A stretch of 64,000 bases of DNA from Azospirillum brasilense (lineage in GTDB: Bacteria > Pseudomonadota > Alphaproteobacteria > Azospirillales > Azospirillaceae): NCBI RefSeq assembly GCF_007827815.1, contig NZ_VITH01000006.1, positions 310,001-374,000 on the forward strand, written 5' to 3'. The notes under the pieces were generated by a model that was given only the letters and a program-made list of their open reading frames with translations, had not been told where the DNA came from and ran no database searches. Below, one piece after another: positions 8,401 to 17,116 of this stretch. A program made the translations under genes and the position numbers. Every line of letters begins with the position of its first letter. Within the stretch, counting starts at the first letter, position 1.

Positions 8401-9081
8401 CAACCGTTGTGCGATGTCGTCGAGGTCGAGGCCGAGGGTCATGAACGGATCGCCGGTCCCGCTGCTGTGCAGGCTCGGCAGCGTGCCGGACGACGACGCG
8501 CCGCTGCCCGTGGTGCTCAGGGAAGACGGCACCGAAAGTGAAGCCTCGAGCGGCCCGAGCCGGGCGTCGAGGCTCGGATTGCCCATCGTGAGATCGACGA
8601 GGCGGATGGGATCGGTGCCGATCTGCGCCAGGACGATGTCTTCGAAGGTGACCGGCTCCACCAGTGGTGGATGATAGGCGATGTCCGTCACCGACGCCGA
8701 GACATCGAAGAGGAAATCCAGCGTCGCCCCGAAGGTTTCTCCACCGGGGCCGACGCTCGACAGCATCGAGTTGCCCACCATCCAGGAGGAGGTGTCGATG
8801 ATGAACCAGTCCCCGCTCCGGACCTCCTCCGGCAGCGTGGCATCGACGGTGATCGGGTAGGCGATATCGACGCTGCCGGTTTCCGCCCACATATGCCCGA
8901 TCAGCCCGACCTCGGCATTCAGGTTGACCGTTGCCGACAGGCCATTCCAGGAATACGTCGTGGCGCTGTTGTGCTGCCAGTAAAGGTCGTCCCAGACCGT
9001 ATTGAACGATAGGGAAGACCCCTCACCCCACATGTTCAGATCATCAGCCAGGAATGAAAGCTGGTTTGAAATCACTGACAT
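5440..9081 (-). CDS. Large secreted RTX protein with C-terminal VCBS/FG-GAP repeats
   Basis: 1213 residues. The N-terminal ~440 residues are a beta-rich region of unknown function without a Sec signal. RTX calcium-binding nonapeptides (GGxGxDxxx, such as GGDGNDFIY) fill about residues 444-580 and 684-857. Six copies of a ~50-residue unit with DFTGDGQTDILWR (FG-GAP/VCBS propeller type) fill about 917-1213. RTX repeats fold in calcium outside the cell and usually mark type I secretion substrates. No T1SS genes are in the window. ATG 9081 is preferred over GTG 9090 because AGAGG lies 11 bases before the ATG but only 2 before the GTG. The first RTX block has clearly lower GC than the rest. IS debris flanks the gene on both sides, suggesting acquisition or rearrangement. 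It may be a surface adhesin or exoenzyme scaffold; its activity is unknown. Confidence 0.85.
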   Translation of the reverse strand: MSVISNQLSFLADDLNMWGEGSSLSFNTVWDDLYWQHNSATTYSWNGLSATVNLNAEVGLIGHMWAETGSVDIAYPITVDATLPEEVRSGDWFIIDTSSWMVGNSMLSSVGPGGETFGATLDFLFDVSASVTDIAYHPPLVEPVTFEDIVLAQIGTDPIRLVDLTMGNPSLDARLGPLEASLSVPSSLSTTGSGASSSGTLPSLHSSGTGDPFMTLGLDLDDIAQRLFGIPGDALEGDYSWNSTAGSLALDYTILDVDAEARLSEAQSFTFTPTAVLVDMVSSTGERQTGQLGSKFLFSTPTTGSGDLTVTATYSLTGVLRNQTGIIANAALTLKAGDLAFSGDVVGYDFNWPATGGPLIDAEFPDGGLSSDPLYLYDHTTNVSLGAQTAIYTVHYSPTALPVDVGNGSGDFVVVFGTPNNDSNSYYYYSGGVKHDYTLGAAAEIVIAGAGNDSVYSAGGDDTVYGGDGNDFIYGGDFYWADDGNDALYGGNGNDYLHGQNGNDVLYGEDGDDTLDGGNGNDVLYGGIGIDQLAGGNGDDTIYGGDGDDHLIGGSGNNYIQGGAGDDWFDISNGHSIFYGGTGNDSYVYNRGISSLVNDYIADFSAGDEIFLWTYYNVEFIGNAAFAGVGQAQIRFEVQGQNTVITSDADGNGTADATLTLAGWLNLVEDRPGSGVLVAFDQYGTSGPDSLYVGDGGKSLGGGYGNDTLNGSNGKDTLYGGEGDDELNGGDGDDSLDGGFGYDVLIGGSGADTLYGYYNDDTLWGGGGNDFLSGGESYDSLIGGDGDDWLTGGDGNDTLDGGAGDDSLYGDYDGGILWTAGEYASLPSGYNSDVLIGGDGNDWLTGGLGNDTLDGGAGEDRAFFLGLDSDYEITRTGASITVRDLRGVYGTDTLTGIETLVFSNGAITVPAAAAPRLDFDGNGRADVVWQNAQGGLTLWSMNGAQATATFMGDAGSTDWRPAGFKDFSSDGKADILWRSQSAGIMSLWTMDGQGGVAAVSAVGDPGSTDWQVAATQDFTGDGQTDILWRSASQGIMSLWTMNGTSVAAVSAVGDPGSTDWQIAAVEDFTGDGRPDILWRSASQGNMSLWTMNGTSVTAVNAVGDPGSLDWQLAGAADFTGDGQTDLLWRSQSSGTMSLWEMHGKDVFKVQPVGDPGSTDWRIAKLDDFTGDGQTDILWRSQSSGALSLWSMNGTTVQSAQTLDTAPQQGWSLL
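5541..6310 (-). repeat. Tandem ~150-nt repeats encoding the VCBS/FG-GAP units
   Basis: On the plus strand the landmark GAGCGCCACAG recurs at about 5543, 5693, 5843, 5993 and 6146. The spacing is 150, 150, 150 and 153 nt, with strong nucleotide identity between units. Each unit encodes WRSxSxGxMSLWxM plus a DFTGDGxxDILWR loop. Such identity permits unequal recombination that changes repeat number. Confidence 0.85.
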
Positions 9082-9315
9082 AGGATGCACAACCTCTATC
9101 TAGGAAAATTGGCTTTTTGATGGAAAATGACCGGTTTGATCAACCGAATTGGTGAACTCTGGTTCGAAGATACTCTAAACCAGCTCAGTTTTGTAACAAA
9201 ATCCAATCTCAAGTAGATCATGAGCGGCGACATCAACTTAAAGAACTGACGCGGTGGCGTTCTGGCCGTTGAGAGGGGAATGGCTGCACCCCACGCACCC
9301 GACCCCCTTTGAACC
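9082..9315. other. AT-richer leader/promoter region of the RTX gene, no gene
   Basis: No credible ORF. The part next to the RTX start (9090-9240) is visibly AT-richer than neighbouring DNA, which would suit the RTX promoter on the minus strand. I could not assign clear -35/-10 boxes. Confidence 0.5.
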
Positions 9316-9375
9316 ATGATTGAACCGTTGCTCCCGCCGGGGCCGCCGAAGCCGACAGGCAGGCGGTCCCGGCGG
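9316..9375 (+). mobile_element. IS5-family transposase N-terminal fragment
   Basis: The reading IEPLLPPGPPKPTGRRSRR resembles the conserved start of IS5-family transposases (W-x-x-IEPLLPPxxPKPxGRPR). Only about 20 residues remain before the similarity switches to a different transposase family. This is weak evidence because of its length, but the wording is distinctive. Confidence 0.5.
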
Positions 9376-9540
9376 GACACTGTCCGCCACCGGACCGTTC
9401 GCTCGAAGGGGGTGCTGTCACAAGGAACCGCCAAGCTGATGGTCTTCAAGCTGATCACCGCCGCGAAACCATGGCGCCGCCCGCAGGGGGAGCCAGTTGC
9501 CCAAGGTCATCCAGGGCGTCACATCCCGTAACGGCATTAA
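9376..9540 (+). mobile_element. IS256-family (mutator-type) transposase C-terminal fragment, frameshifted
   Basis: Reads DTVRHRTVRSKGVLSQGTAK then LMVFKLITAAKPWRR. After a frame change near 9485 it continues as SQLPKVIQGVTSRNGI. IS256-family transposases end in this way (RTxxxKGxLSxxTxxxMVFKL, WRRLxGxNQLPKVIxGVxFxxGI). The catalytic domain is absent. It directly follows the IS5 fragment, so two unrelated elements have been joined. Confidence 0.7.
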
Positions 9541-9619
9541 GCCCACGGAAACCGCCTCACAGGACGCAGCCTGACCAGACCGTCACCCAGTTTCCCGCAT
9601 AGTTCGTTCGAGCACGCCC

Positions 9620-9870
9620 AAGACGCGGTACGAGACCATCGACGGTGCCCGTGGACGGATGGAGAACCGGATCGAGGCGCATAAACTGCATCTCGCCTCC
9701 GACCGGACGTCCTGCAGCAAGGCAACCGCCAACCAGTTCCGGCTGCTCATCCACACCGCCGCCTACTCGCTACTCAAACCTTGCGCGGCTTGGCACCGAA
9801 GACGTCGTTCTGGCGCGACGCGCAGCGGCCTGCCTGCGCTGGAGGAAGCGGTGAAGAAGAGCCGGCAGCG
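9620..9870 (+). mobile_element. IS1380-family transposase C-terminal fragment, frameshifted
   Basis: Reads GARGRMENRIEAHKLHLASD followed by RTSCSKATANQFRLLIHTAA. This matches the C-terminal block of IS1380-type DDE transposases (RGxxENRIKxxxxxLxxDRTSC, NQFRLLL). A frame change near 9775 is followed by TLRGLAPKTSFWRDAQ, which fits the family's next segment. The rest of the gene is missing. It ends just before the 3' end of the ROK regulator. Confidence 0.7.
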
Positions 9871-9891
9871 CCCCGCGGCCGGACCCCGGCG

Positions 9892-11070
9892 TCACAGGAT
9901 CGGGCCGGGCACCGACAGGAAGCCGTCCATAGCCAACGCGATCCCCCCCATGGGAACGGCGTCCGGGCCGAGTGGTGAGACCACAAGCCGCAGGTCGCGG
10001 CGCAACGGTTCCAGCGCGTGCTCGTCGAGGGCGGCGTTCAGAGTCGGCAGAACGAACTCCGCGACGATCGACAGATTGCCGCCCAGAACCACCAACTCCG
10101 GATTGGTCAGGTTGACCATGTGGGACAGCGCGACGCCGAGGTGCGAACCGGCTGCCTCCAGCAAAGCCCGCACCACCGGGTCGCCGTCACGCGCCGCGGC
10201 GGCGGCGGCCCAGAGGTCGGGCAGGGCGCGCCCCCGTTCGCCCGCCTGGGCGAGGATCGAGGTTTCGGAGACGTAGGTCTCCAGGCACCCCCGCTTGCCG
10301 CAGCCGCAGGGACGCCCGCCCGGCACCACGGTCAGGTGCCCGATCTCCCCGGCGAAGCCCTGCGCGCCGCGGTACAGCCGCCCGCCGAGGAACAGCCCGC
10401 CGCCGACGCCCGAATGGCCGGTCAGATAGACGAAGTCCTCGACCCCCCGGCAGGCGCCGAACAGCCGCTCGGCCATGGCGGCGGCCTTGGTGTCGTTGTC
10501 GACATGGACCGGCGCGCCCAATGCCTCCTCCAGCAGCGGCCGGATCGGCGTGTCACGCCAGCCCAGGTTGGGCGCCAGCACGAGCCGGCCCGCGCGGTCC
10601 ATCAGCGCCGGAATGCCGATGCCGATGCCGCGCAAGGGCGGCGGTGCCGCTCCGCCCTCGGGCCGGCTCGCCGCGACGACCGCATCGATCCCCTCGTGCA
10701 GGTGGCGCAGCGCCGTGGCGAGATCGGTGCTGCCGGGGATCTGCGACTGCTCGACCACCGCGCCGGCCAGAGTGGTGGAGACGATGCGGATCGTTCCCGG
10801 CTCCAGCCGGGCGCCCACCAGCAGCCCGGCCGACGGAGCGATGCCGAGCGCGGTTTCCGGCCGCCCGATGCGGCGGGCGCGCGGCGCCTCGCTTCGCTCG
10901 ACCAGCCCCTCCTCGACCATCTGAGCCACGATGGCCGAGGTCGTCGCCTTGTCCAGGCCGGTCAGCCGGCTGAGGTCGCGCTGCGCGCAGCGCGGGTTCT
11001 CCCGCAGCGCGTGGAAGACGCGGACCATGTTGAGGCGGCGGATCGCGGCCGAGTTGACCCTTGGCAGCAT
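9892..11070 (-). CDS. ROK-family transcriptional regulator (XylR/NagC type)
   Basis: 392 residues. The N-terminal winged helix-turn-helix (residues ~8-60, AQRDLSRLTGLDKATTSAIV) is followed by a ROK sugar-kinase-like domain. That domain contains GIGIGIPALMD, the nucleotide/sugar loop SGVGGGLFLGG, and the zinc motif CGCGKRGCLE near residue 260. ROK repressors sense a sugar and release operators with A/T-rich arms. It is transcribed divergently from the RbsA-type ABC genes and xylAB, so it probably represses that cassette in the absence of pentose. ATG 11070 was chosen because it begins the family homology; the longer frame upstream is antisense to the ABC ATPase. Confidence 0.88.
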   Translation of the reverse strand: MLPRVNSAAIRRLNMVRVFHALRENPRCAQRDLSRLTGLDKATTSAIVAQMVEEGLVERSEAPRARRIGRPETALGIAPSAGLLVGARLEPGTIRIVSTTLAGAVVEQSQIPGSTDLATALRHLHEGIDAVVAASRPEGGAAPPPLRGIGIGIPALMDRAGRLVLAPNLGWRDTPIRPLLEEALGAPVHVDNDTKAAAMAERLFGACRGVEDFVYLTGHSGVGGGLFLGGRLYRGAQGFAGEIGHLTVVPGGRPCGCGKRGCLETYVSETSILAQAGERGRALPDLWAAAAAARDGDPVVRALLEAAGSHLGVALSHMVNLTNPELVVLGGNLSIVAEFVLPTLNAALDEHALEPLRRDLRLVVSPLGPDAVPMGGIALAMDGFLSVPGPIL

Positions 11071-11160
11071 GCGGATTCCTGTCTCGCGCGTCGGGCGGCA
11101 ATCGCTGGGCGCCGGGCGGGGCATACACCGAAAAGGTGGGGGATGTCGCCCCGACATGGC

Positions 11161-11189
11161 TTGACGCGGGCTGATTCGAATCATACGCT
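11161..11189 (+). promoter_or_regulatory. Candidate sigma-70 promoter of the pentose cassette
   Basis: TTGACG (11161-11166) and TACGCT (11184-11189) are separated by 17 bases and lie about 70 bases before the ABC ATPase start. The -35 is near consensus and the -10 is weak, as expected for a regulated promoter. Confidence 0.5.
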
Positions 11190-11197
11190 CCCATTTG

Positions 11198-11214
11198 TTA
11201 GACCGTCTATCTAA
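11198..11214. promoter_or_regulatory. Candidate ROK-repressor operator
   Basis: TTAGACCGTCTATCTAA has TTAGA/TCTAA arms, and its core AGACCGTCT is also near-symmetric. It lies just downstream of the candidate -10, at the expected transcription start, between the divergent regulator and transporter genes. This position would let the ROK protein block initiation. Confidence 0.55.
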
Positions 11215-11259
11215 TTCGCGGCCACATGAGAAGCCGCAATCCAGGGAGGGGGCGACCCC

Positions 11260-12819
11260 ATGGCCGAGCCGCTTTTGGCAGCGTTCGGCGTCACGAAGAG
11301 CTTTGGGCCCGTCGAGGTCCTCCATGGGGTGGATTTCACCGTCCAGCGCGGTGAGGTGCACGCCCTGGTCGGCGAGAACGGGGCCGGCAAATCGACGCTG
11401 ATGAAGATCCTGTCCGGCTTTCACCAGCCGACCTCGGGCGCCGTGCGCGTGGATGGGCGCCCGATGAGCTTTTCCGGCATCGGCACCGCCGAGGCGGCGG
11501 GCGTCGTGCTGATCCACCAGGAATTCAACCTCGCCGAACATCTGACGGTCGAGGAGAACATCTTTCTCGGGCGCGAGCTGCGGCGGGGCCCGTTCCTCAA
11601 CAAGCGCGCCATGCGCGAGCGGTCCCTCGCCGTTCTGGCCGAGCTGGAATGCCCGGTGGACCCGCGCGCGCGGGTGCGCGACCTCGCCGTGTCGGAGCGG
11701 CAGATGGTCGAGATCGCCAAGGCGATGTCGCGCGAGGTCCGCGTCCTCATCATGGACGAGCCCACGGCGGTGCTGACCGGCACCGAGTCCGCCGTGCTGT
11801 TCGGGCTGATCCGCCGGCTGCGCGACCAGGGGGTGGGGATCGTCTACACCTCCCACAAGCTGGACGAGGTGCGGGCCATCACCGACCGGGTCACGGTTCT
11901 GCGCGACGGCCACCACATCGCCACCCGCCCGACCGCCGAACTGACGGAGGACGGCATCGCCCAGCTCATGGTCGGACGGGCGATCAGCGACCTGTTCCCG
12001 GCCAAGACGCCGCCGGCGCCGGACGCGCCCGTGGTGCTGGAGGCGCTGGGGATCGACGTTCCCGGCTGGGTGCGGGGCGCCGGCTTCGACCTGCGCCGCG
12101 GTGAGATCCTGGGCTTCGCCGGGCTGATCGGCGCCGGGCGGACCGAGCTGGCCGAGGGGCTGCTCGGCCTGCGCCGCCGCACCGCCGGCACGCTGTCCCG
12201 CAACGGGGAGCCGCTGCGCGTCCGCCGCCTGGAGGACGCGGTGGCCGCCGGCATCGCCTACCTGACCGAGGACCGCAAGGGCAAAGGCCTGCTGCTCGCC
12301 AAGGGCTTGCAGCCGAACCTGACGCTGCTGGCGCTGGACCGCTACGGCCGGGTCTTCGTCGACGAGCGGCGGGAGGCCGCGGCGCTGGAGCGTGCGGTGA
12401 CGGAGTTCGACATCCGCGTCCGGACGCTGGACGTGCCGGTCGGCAGCCTCAGCGGCGGCAACCAGCAGAAGCTGCTGCTCGCCAAGACCATGCAGGTCGA
12501 TCCGGAGATCCTGATCGTCGACGAGCCGACGCGCGGCATCGACATCGGGACCAAGCAGCAGATCTACCGGTTCCTGCACGAGTTCGCCCGCCGGGGCGGG
12601 TCGGTGATCCTCATCTCCTCGGAAATGCCCGAGATCATCGGGCTGTCGCACCGGGTGGTGGTCATGCGCTCCGGCGTGGTGACCGGCATCCTGGAGGGTG
12701 ACGAGGTCGAGGAGGGCGAGATCGTCCGCTACGCCACCGGCCTGAAGGGCCGCACGGTCGATGGTCTGAAGGGCTTCACATCAAAAGGAGACGCGCATGA
12801 CGCCGTCGGTCATGCCTGA
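11260..12819 (+). CDS. Sugar ABC transporter ATP-binding protein with two ABC domains (RbsA/XylG type)
   Basis: 519 residues with two ATPase modules. The first has Walker [10 protein letters not shown] (~residue 39) and Walker B VLIMDEPT. The second has the degenerate P-loop GLIGAGRTE, the signature LSGGNQQK and Walker [12 protein letters not shown], as in RbsA, XylG and MglA. It energises pentose/hexose uptake with the following permease and binding protein. AGGGAGG precedes the ATG. Its 3' end overlaps the permease start by 23 bases, indicating translational coupling. With xylA and xylB downstream, the sugar is probably D-xylose or a related pentose. Confidence 0.92.
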   Translation: MAEPLLAAFGVTKSFGPVEVLHGVDFTVQRGEVHALVGENGAGKSTLMKILSGFHQPTSGAVRVDGRPMSFSGIGTAEAAGVVLIHQEFNLAEHLTVEENIFLGRELRRGPFLNKRAMRERSLAVLAELECPVDPRARVRDLAVSERQMVEIAKAMSREVRVLIMDEPTAVLTGTESAVLFGLIRRLRDQGVGIVYTSHKLDEVRAITDRVTVLRDGHHIATRPTAELTEDGIAQLMVGRAISDLFPAKTPPAPDAPVVLEALGIDVPGWVRGAGFDLRRGEILGFAGLIGAGRTELAEGLLGLRRRTAGTLSRNGEPLRVRRLEDAVAAGIAYLTEDRKGKGLLLAKGLQPNLTLLALDRYGRVFVDERREAAALERAVTEFDIRVRTLDVPVGSLSGGNQQKLLLAKTMQVDPEILIVDEPTRGIDIGTKQQIYRFLHEFARRGGSVILISSEMPEIIGLSHRVVVMRSGVVTGILEGDEVEEGEIVRYATGLKGRTVDGLKGFTSKGDAHDAVGHA

Positions 12820-13801
12820 GGCCGCGCGGAAGCCCTCCTCCGGCTTCGATCTGAAACTCTACGGGCCGTTCCTGGCGCTGGCCGCGCTGATCGTGCTGGG
12901 CACCATCGTCAACCCGGTGTTCCTCAGCCCGGGCAACATCGGCAACGTGCTGACCCGCACCGCCTTCATCGGCATCATCGCGGTCGGGGCCACCTTCGTC
13001 ATCACCGCCGGCGGGATCGATCTGTCGGTCGGCTCCCTGGCCGCCTTCGCGTCGGGCGTCATGATCGTGGTGATGAACGCGCTGGTCGGCTCCATGGGCG
13101 CCGGACTGCCGGTCATCCTGGTCGGCGTCCTGGTGGCGCTGGGGCTCGGGCTGGCGGCGGGGCTGGTCAACGGGCTGCTGGTGACCAAGGGCCGGATGGA
13201 GGCGTTCATCGTCACGCTGGGGACGATGGGCATCTTCCGATCCCTGGTCACCTACATCGCCGACGGCGGCACGCTGTCGCTGAATTCGGAGATCCGCACG
13301 ATCTACCGGCCCGTCTATTACGGCGGCGTCTTCGGCATCTCCTACCCGATCCTGGCCTTCGCGGTGGTGGCGCTGATCGGCGCGCTGATCATGTACCGCA
13401 CGCGCTTCGGCCGCTACTGCGCCGCCATCGGCTCCAGCGAGGACGTGGCGCGCTATTCGGCGATCAACGTGGACCGGGTCAAGCTGCTGGCCTTCGTGCT
13501 GCAAGGCATCTGCGTCGCCATCGCGGTGGTGATCTACGTGCCGCGGCTGGGCTCGGCCTCGGCCACCACGGGCCTGCTGTGGGAGCTGGAGGCCATCGCC
13601 GCCGTCATCATCGGCGGCACCATGCTGAAGGGCGGCTACGGCCGCATCTGGGGCACGGTGGTGGGCGCCGTCATGCTCACGCTGATCGACAACATCCTCA
13701 ACCTGACCGGCGCCATCAGCGTCTACCTGAACGGCACCATCCAGGGGGTGATCATCATCGTCGCGGTGCTCCTGCAACGGGGAACCGCGGCGCGTCGCTG
13801 A
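12797..13801 (+). CDS. Sugar ABC transporter permease (RbsC/XylH type)
   Basis: 334 residues and about ten hydrophobic helices. The motif [12 protein letters not shown] near residue 70 is the signature of RbsC-type permeases (BPD_transp_2). [20 protein letters not shown] near residue 265 matches the EAA-like loop that contacts the ATPase. AAAAGGAGA precedes the ATG at 12797, inside the end of the ATPase gene. It forms the inner-membrane channel of the pentose importer. Confidence 0.92.
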   Translation: MTPSVMPEAARKPSSGFDLKLYGPFLALAALIVLGTIVNPVFLSPGNIGNVLTRTAFIGIIAVGATFVITAGGIDLSVGSLAAFASGVMIVVMNALVGSMGAGLPVILVGVLVALGLGLAAGLVNGLLVTKGRMEAFIVTLGTMGIFRSLVTYIADGGTLSLNSEIRTIYRPVYYGGVFGISYPILAFAVVALIGALIMYRTRFGRYCAAIGSSEDVARYSAINVDRVKLLAFVLQGICVAIAVVIYVPRLGSASATTGLLWELEAIAAVIIGGTMLKGGYGRIWGTVVGAVMLTLIDNILNLTGAISVYLNGTIQGVIIIVAVLLQRGTAARR

Positions 13802-13828
13802 AAAAACACGAAGAGGGAGGAATCGACC

Positions 13829-14782
13829 ATGACGTTCCGTTTCGGTCTGGCCGCGGCGCTGGCCGCGGGCCTGATGGTGGCGCCGGTCGCCGGCTGGGCG
13901 CAGCAGAAGATCAAGATGGGCGTGTCCATCCCCGCCGCGACGCACGGCTGGGCCGGCGGCCTCAACTGGCACGCCCAGCAGGCCGAGAAGCGGCTGGAGA
14001 AGCAGTACCCGAACCTCGACGTGGTGATCGTCACCGCCCGCGACGTCGGGCGTCAGGCCAACGACCTGGAGGATCTGGTCTCGGTGCAGCGGATCGACGC
14101 GCTGGTCATCCTGCCCTTCGAATCCGCGCCGATGACCGACCCCGTGCGCGCCGTCAAGCAGGCCGGCAAGTTCGTCACCGTGGTGGACCGCGGCCTGACC
14201 GACCCGTCCATCCAGGACCTCTACGTCGCCGGCAACAACCCGCAGATGGGCGAGGTCTCCGCCCGGTTCATGAAGGAGAAGATGGGCGGCAAGGGCGACA
14301 TCGTGGTGCTGCGCGGCATCCCGACCGTGATCGACAACCAGCGCGTCGACGCCTTCATGAAGGAGATCGAGGGCACCCAGATCAAGGTGCTGGGCATGCA
14401 GTACGCCAACTGGAACCGCGATGACGGCTTCAAGGTGATGCAGGACTTCCTGTCCCGCTTCCCGAAGATCGACGCGGTGTGGGCGCAGGACGACGACATC
14501 GCGCTCGGCGTCATCGAGGCGGTCAAGCAGGCCGGCCGCGAGAAGGAGATGTTCATCCTCGGCGGCGCCGGCATGAAGGACATGATCAAGCGCGTCATGG
14601 ACAAGGACGTGCTGGTCCCCGCCGACGTCCTCTACCCGCCCGCGATGATCGCCGAGGCCATGGAGATCACCGCCAAACATCTGGTGGAAAAGGCGCCGAT
14701 CCAGAAGGAATACATCATCGAGGCGACACTGGTGACCCCGGAGAACGCCGCGAAATACTACTACCCGGACTCGCCGTTCTAA
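13829..14782 (+). CDS. Periplasmic sugar-binding protein of the pentose ABC transporter
   Basis: 317 residues. A Sec signal peptide (MTFRFGLAAALAAGLMVAPV, cleavage after GWA) precedes a type I periplasmic binding fold of the RbsB/LacI class. KIKMGVSIPAATHGWAGG starts the first lobe, and DDDIALGVIEA and VDRGLTD are typical ligand-domain blocks. GAGGGAGG precedes the start. It delivers sugar to the preceding permease/ATPase pair. A hairpin directly downstream may stabilise this highly expressed part of the transcript. Confidence 0.9.
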   Translation: MTFRFGLAAALAAGLMVAPVAGWAQQKIKMGVSIPAATHGWAGGLNWHAQQAEKRLEKQYPNLDVVIVTARDVGRQANDLEDLVSVQRIDALVILPFESAPMTDPVRAVKQAGKFVTVVDRGLTDPSIQDLYVAGNNPQMGEVSARFMKEKMGGKGDIVVLRGIPTVIDNQRVDAFMKEIEGTQIKVLGMQYANWNRDDGFKVMQDFLSRFPKIDAVWAQDDDIALGVIEAVKQAGREKEMFILGGAGMKDMIKRVMDKDVLVPADVLYPPAMIAEAMEITAKHLVEKAPIQKEYIIEATLVTPENAAKYYYPDSPF

Positions 14783-14803
14783 GAACCTCTGCCCCCTCCC
14801 TGG

Positions 14804-14830
14804 CCCTCCCCCGCCTTTGGCGGTGGAGGG
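14804..14830 (+). repeat. REP-like GC hairpin after the binding-protein gene
   Basis: CCCTCC and CCGCC pair with GGCGG and GGAGGG around a TTT loop, with one mismatch. It lies between the binding protein and the isomerase gene, a usual place for an mRNA-stabilising or partly terminating stem. Similar C-rich hairpins occur at 29396, 39113 and 63090. Confidence 0.6.
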
Positions 14831-14860
14831 AACACCAGCACACTCATGGGGAGACCCATC

Positions 14861-15916
14861 ATGAAAACGATCAAGGGACCGGCGATCTTCCTCGCGCAGT
14901 TCGCGGGGGACGCGGCGCCGTTCAACAGCCTTCCGGCCATCGGCGCCTGGGCCGCCGGGTTGGGCTTCAAGGGCGTGCAGATCCCGTCCTGGGACGGCCG
15001 CCTGTTCGACCTCGCCCGCGCCGCGGAGAGCAAGGGCTACTGCGACGAGGTGAAGGGCGTGCTGGCCGAGGCCGGCGTGCAGATCACCGAGCTGTCCACC
15101 CACCTCCAGGGGCAGCTCGTCGCCGTGCACCCGGCCTATGACGAGGCGTTCGACGGCTTCGCCGCACCGGAGGTGCGCGGCAACCCGAAGGCCCGGCAGG
15201 AATGGGCGGTCAACCAGCTGCTGATGGCGGCCAAGGCCTCGGCCAACCTGGGGCTGACGGCGCACGTCACCTTCTCCGGCGCGCTGGCCTGGCCCTACGT
15301 CTACCCCTGGCCGCAGCGCCCGGCGGGGCTGATCGAAACGGCTTTCGACGAGCTGGCGCGGCGCTGGCGACCGATCCTCGACGCCTTCGACGCGGCGGGG
15401 GTGGACCTCTGCTATGAGATCCATCCCGGCGAGGACCTGTTCGACGGAGCCACCTTCGAGATGTTCCTGGAGCGCGTCGGCAACCACCCGCGCTGCAACA
15501 TCCTCTACGATCCCAGCCACTTCGTGCTGCAGCAGCTCGACTATCTCGGCTACATCGACGTCTATCACGAGCGGATCAGGATGTTCCACGTCAAGGACGC
15601 GGAGTTCAACCCGTCCCCGCGCCAGGGCGTCTATTCCGGCTACCAGCCCTGGATCGGCCGGGCCGGGCGCTTCCGCTCGCTGGGCGACGGGCAGGTCGAT
15701 TTCGGCGGCATCTTCTCCAAGCTGACCCAGTACGGCTTCGACGGCTGGGCGGTGCTGGAGTGGGAATGCGCCATGAAGCACCCCGAGCAGGGGGCCGCCG
15801 AAGGCGCGCAATTCATCGACGCGCACATCATCCGGGTGACCGAGAAGGCCTTCGACGACTTCGCCGGAGCCGGCACCGACGATTCGGCCAACCGGCGCAT
15901 GCTCGGCATCGGCTGA
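14861..15916 (+). CDS. Sugar phosphate isomerase/epimerase family protein (xylose isomerase-like TIM barrel)
   Basis: 351 residues of the AP-endonuclease-2/IolE-like TIM-barrel family. Likely metal ligands are in LCYEIHPGED (Glu, His), NILYDPSHF (Asp, His), FHVKDAEF (His) and VLEWECAM (Glu). This family contains inosose dehydratases and ketose 3-epimerases. ATG 14861 is preferred over 14846 because GGGGAGA sits at the right distance before it. It lies between the pentose transporter and a Gfo/Idh/MocA dehydrogenase, which suggests the cassette handles a second sugar or an oxidised sugar besides xylose. The exact reaction is unknown. Confidence 0.85.
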   Translation: MKTIKGPAIFLAQFAGDAAPFNSLPAIGAWAAGLGFKGVQIPSWDGRLFDLARAAESKGYCDEVKGVLAEAGVQITELSTHLQGQLVAVHPAYDEAFDGFAAPEVRGNPKARQEWAVNQLLMAAKASANLGLTAHVTFSGALAWPYVYPWPQRPAGLIETAFDELARRWRPILDAFDAAGVDLCYEIHPGEDLFDGATFEMFLERVGNHPRCNILYDPSHFVLQQLDYLGYIDVYHERIRMFHVKDAEFNPSPRQGVYSGYQPWIGRAGRFRSLGDGQVDFGGIFSKLTQYGFDGWAVLEWECAMKHPEQGAAEGAQFIDAHIIRVTEKAFDDFAGAGTDDSANRRMLGIG

Positions 15917-15929
15917 GCGGGAGGGAACC

Positions 15930-17105
15930 ATGACCATCGAAGGGAAGACGGCCTCCGGGCCGAACCGCCGGCTGCGCCTGGGCATGGTCGGCGGCGGGCG
16001 GGGCGCCTTCATCGGGGCGGTGCACCGCATCGCCGCGCGCCTCGACGACCGTTACGAGCTGCGGGCCGGGGCGCTCTCCTCGGACCCGGAGCGCTGCCAA
16101 GCCAGCGGCGCCGACCTGTTCCTGCCGCCGGAGCGCTGCTACGCCAGCTTCGCGGAGATGGCGCGGGCCGAGGCGGCGCGCGACGACGGCATCGACGTGG
16201 TCAGCATCGTCACGCCCAACCACCTGCACCACGACGCCGCCAAGGCGTTCCTGGAGGCGGGCATCCACGTCATCTGCGACAAGCCGCTGACCACCACGCT
16301 GGAGGACGCGGAGGATCTGGCGGCGGCGGTGGAGCGCAGCGGCCTCGTCTTTGCGCTGACCCACAACTACACCGGCTACCCGATGGTGCGGCAGGCCCGC
16401 GCCATGGTGGCGGCCGGTGACCTGGGCACCATCCGCGTCGTTCAGGTCGAATACCCGCAGGACTGGCTGAGCACCCGGCTGGAAGAGAGCGGGCAGAAGC
16501 AGGCGGAATGGCGGACCGACCCGGCGCGCAGCGGCATCGCCGGCTGCGTCGGCGACATCGGCACCCACGCCTTCCAGCTGGCGGAGTTCGTCACCGGCCT
16601 GCGCTGCACGCGGGTCGCCGCCGATCTGACCGCCTTCGTGGAGGGGCGCCGGCTCGACGACAACGCGCACATGATGCTGCGCTTCGGCGACGGCGCGCGC
16701 GGCATGCTGTGGGCCAGCCAGGTGGCGCCCGGCCACGAGAACGGGCTGCGCCTGCGCGTCTACGGCGACAAGGGCGGGCTGGAGTGGTTCCAGGAGCAGC
16801 CGAACCACCTGCGCTTCAGCCCGCTCGGCGAGCCGCCGCGCACCATCACCCGCGGCGGCCCCGGATCTGACGGGGCGGCGGCGCACGCCACGCGCATCCC
16901 GTCGGGCCATCCCGAAGGCTATCTGGAAGGCTTCGCCCAGATCTACCGCGACGCCGCCGACCTGATCGTCGCCCGCATGGGCGGTGCTACCGCCGGTGAA
17001 CAGGCGGCCCTCGTCCCCACCGTCCGGGACGGCGTGCGCGGCGTGCGCTTCATCCACGCCGCCGTGGAATCGAGCCGCCGGGACGCCGCCTGGGTCGAGA
17101 TTTGA
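15930..17105 (+). CDS. Gfo/Idh/MocA family NAD(P)-dependent sugar oxidoreductase
   Basis: 391 residues. The N-terminal Rossmann fold begins [31 protein letters not shown] and the catalytic-loop motif CDKPLTTT (Lys of the E/DKP motif) follow, and [13 protein letters not shown] gives the His-containing active-site helix. Family members oxidise sugars, inositols or amino sugars at a hydroxyl. The gene is 13 bases after the isomerase and 11 bases before xylA, so it is in the same operon. Pairing with an IolE-like protein suggests a redox or epimerisation route feeding the pentose pathway. Confidence 0.88.
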   Translation: MTIEGKTASGPNRRLRLGMVGGGRGAFIGAVHRIAARLDDRYELRAGALSSDPERCQASGADLFLPPERCYASFAEMARAEAARDDGIDVVSIVTPNHLHHDAAKAFLEAGIHVICDKPLTTTLEDAEDLAAAVERSGLVFALTHNYTGYPMVRQARAMVAAGDLGTIRVVQVEYPQDWLSTRLEESGQKQAEWRTDPARSGIAGCVGDIGTHAFQLAEFVTGLRCTRVAADLTAFVEGRRLDDNAHMMLRFGDGARGMLWASQVAPGHENGLRLRVYGDKGGLEWFQEQPNHLRFSPLGEPPRTITRGGPGSDGAAAHATRIPSGHPEGYLEGFAQIYRDAADLIVARMGGATAGEQAALVPTVRDGVRGVRFIHAAVESSRRDAAWVEI

Positions 17106-17116
17106 AAGGATTTGCC

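Noticed and set aside
12776..16030. 1084-residue minus-strand open frame across the sugar transporter genes
   Set aside because: It is rich in His, Arg, Gly and Asp with no family likeness, and it is antisense to four clearly recognised genes. High GC makes such shadow frames common here.
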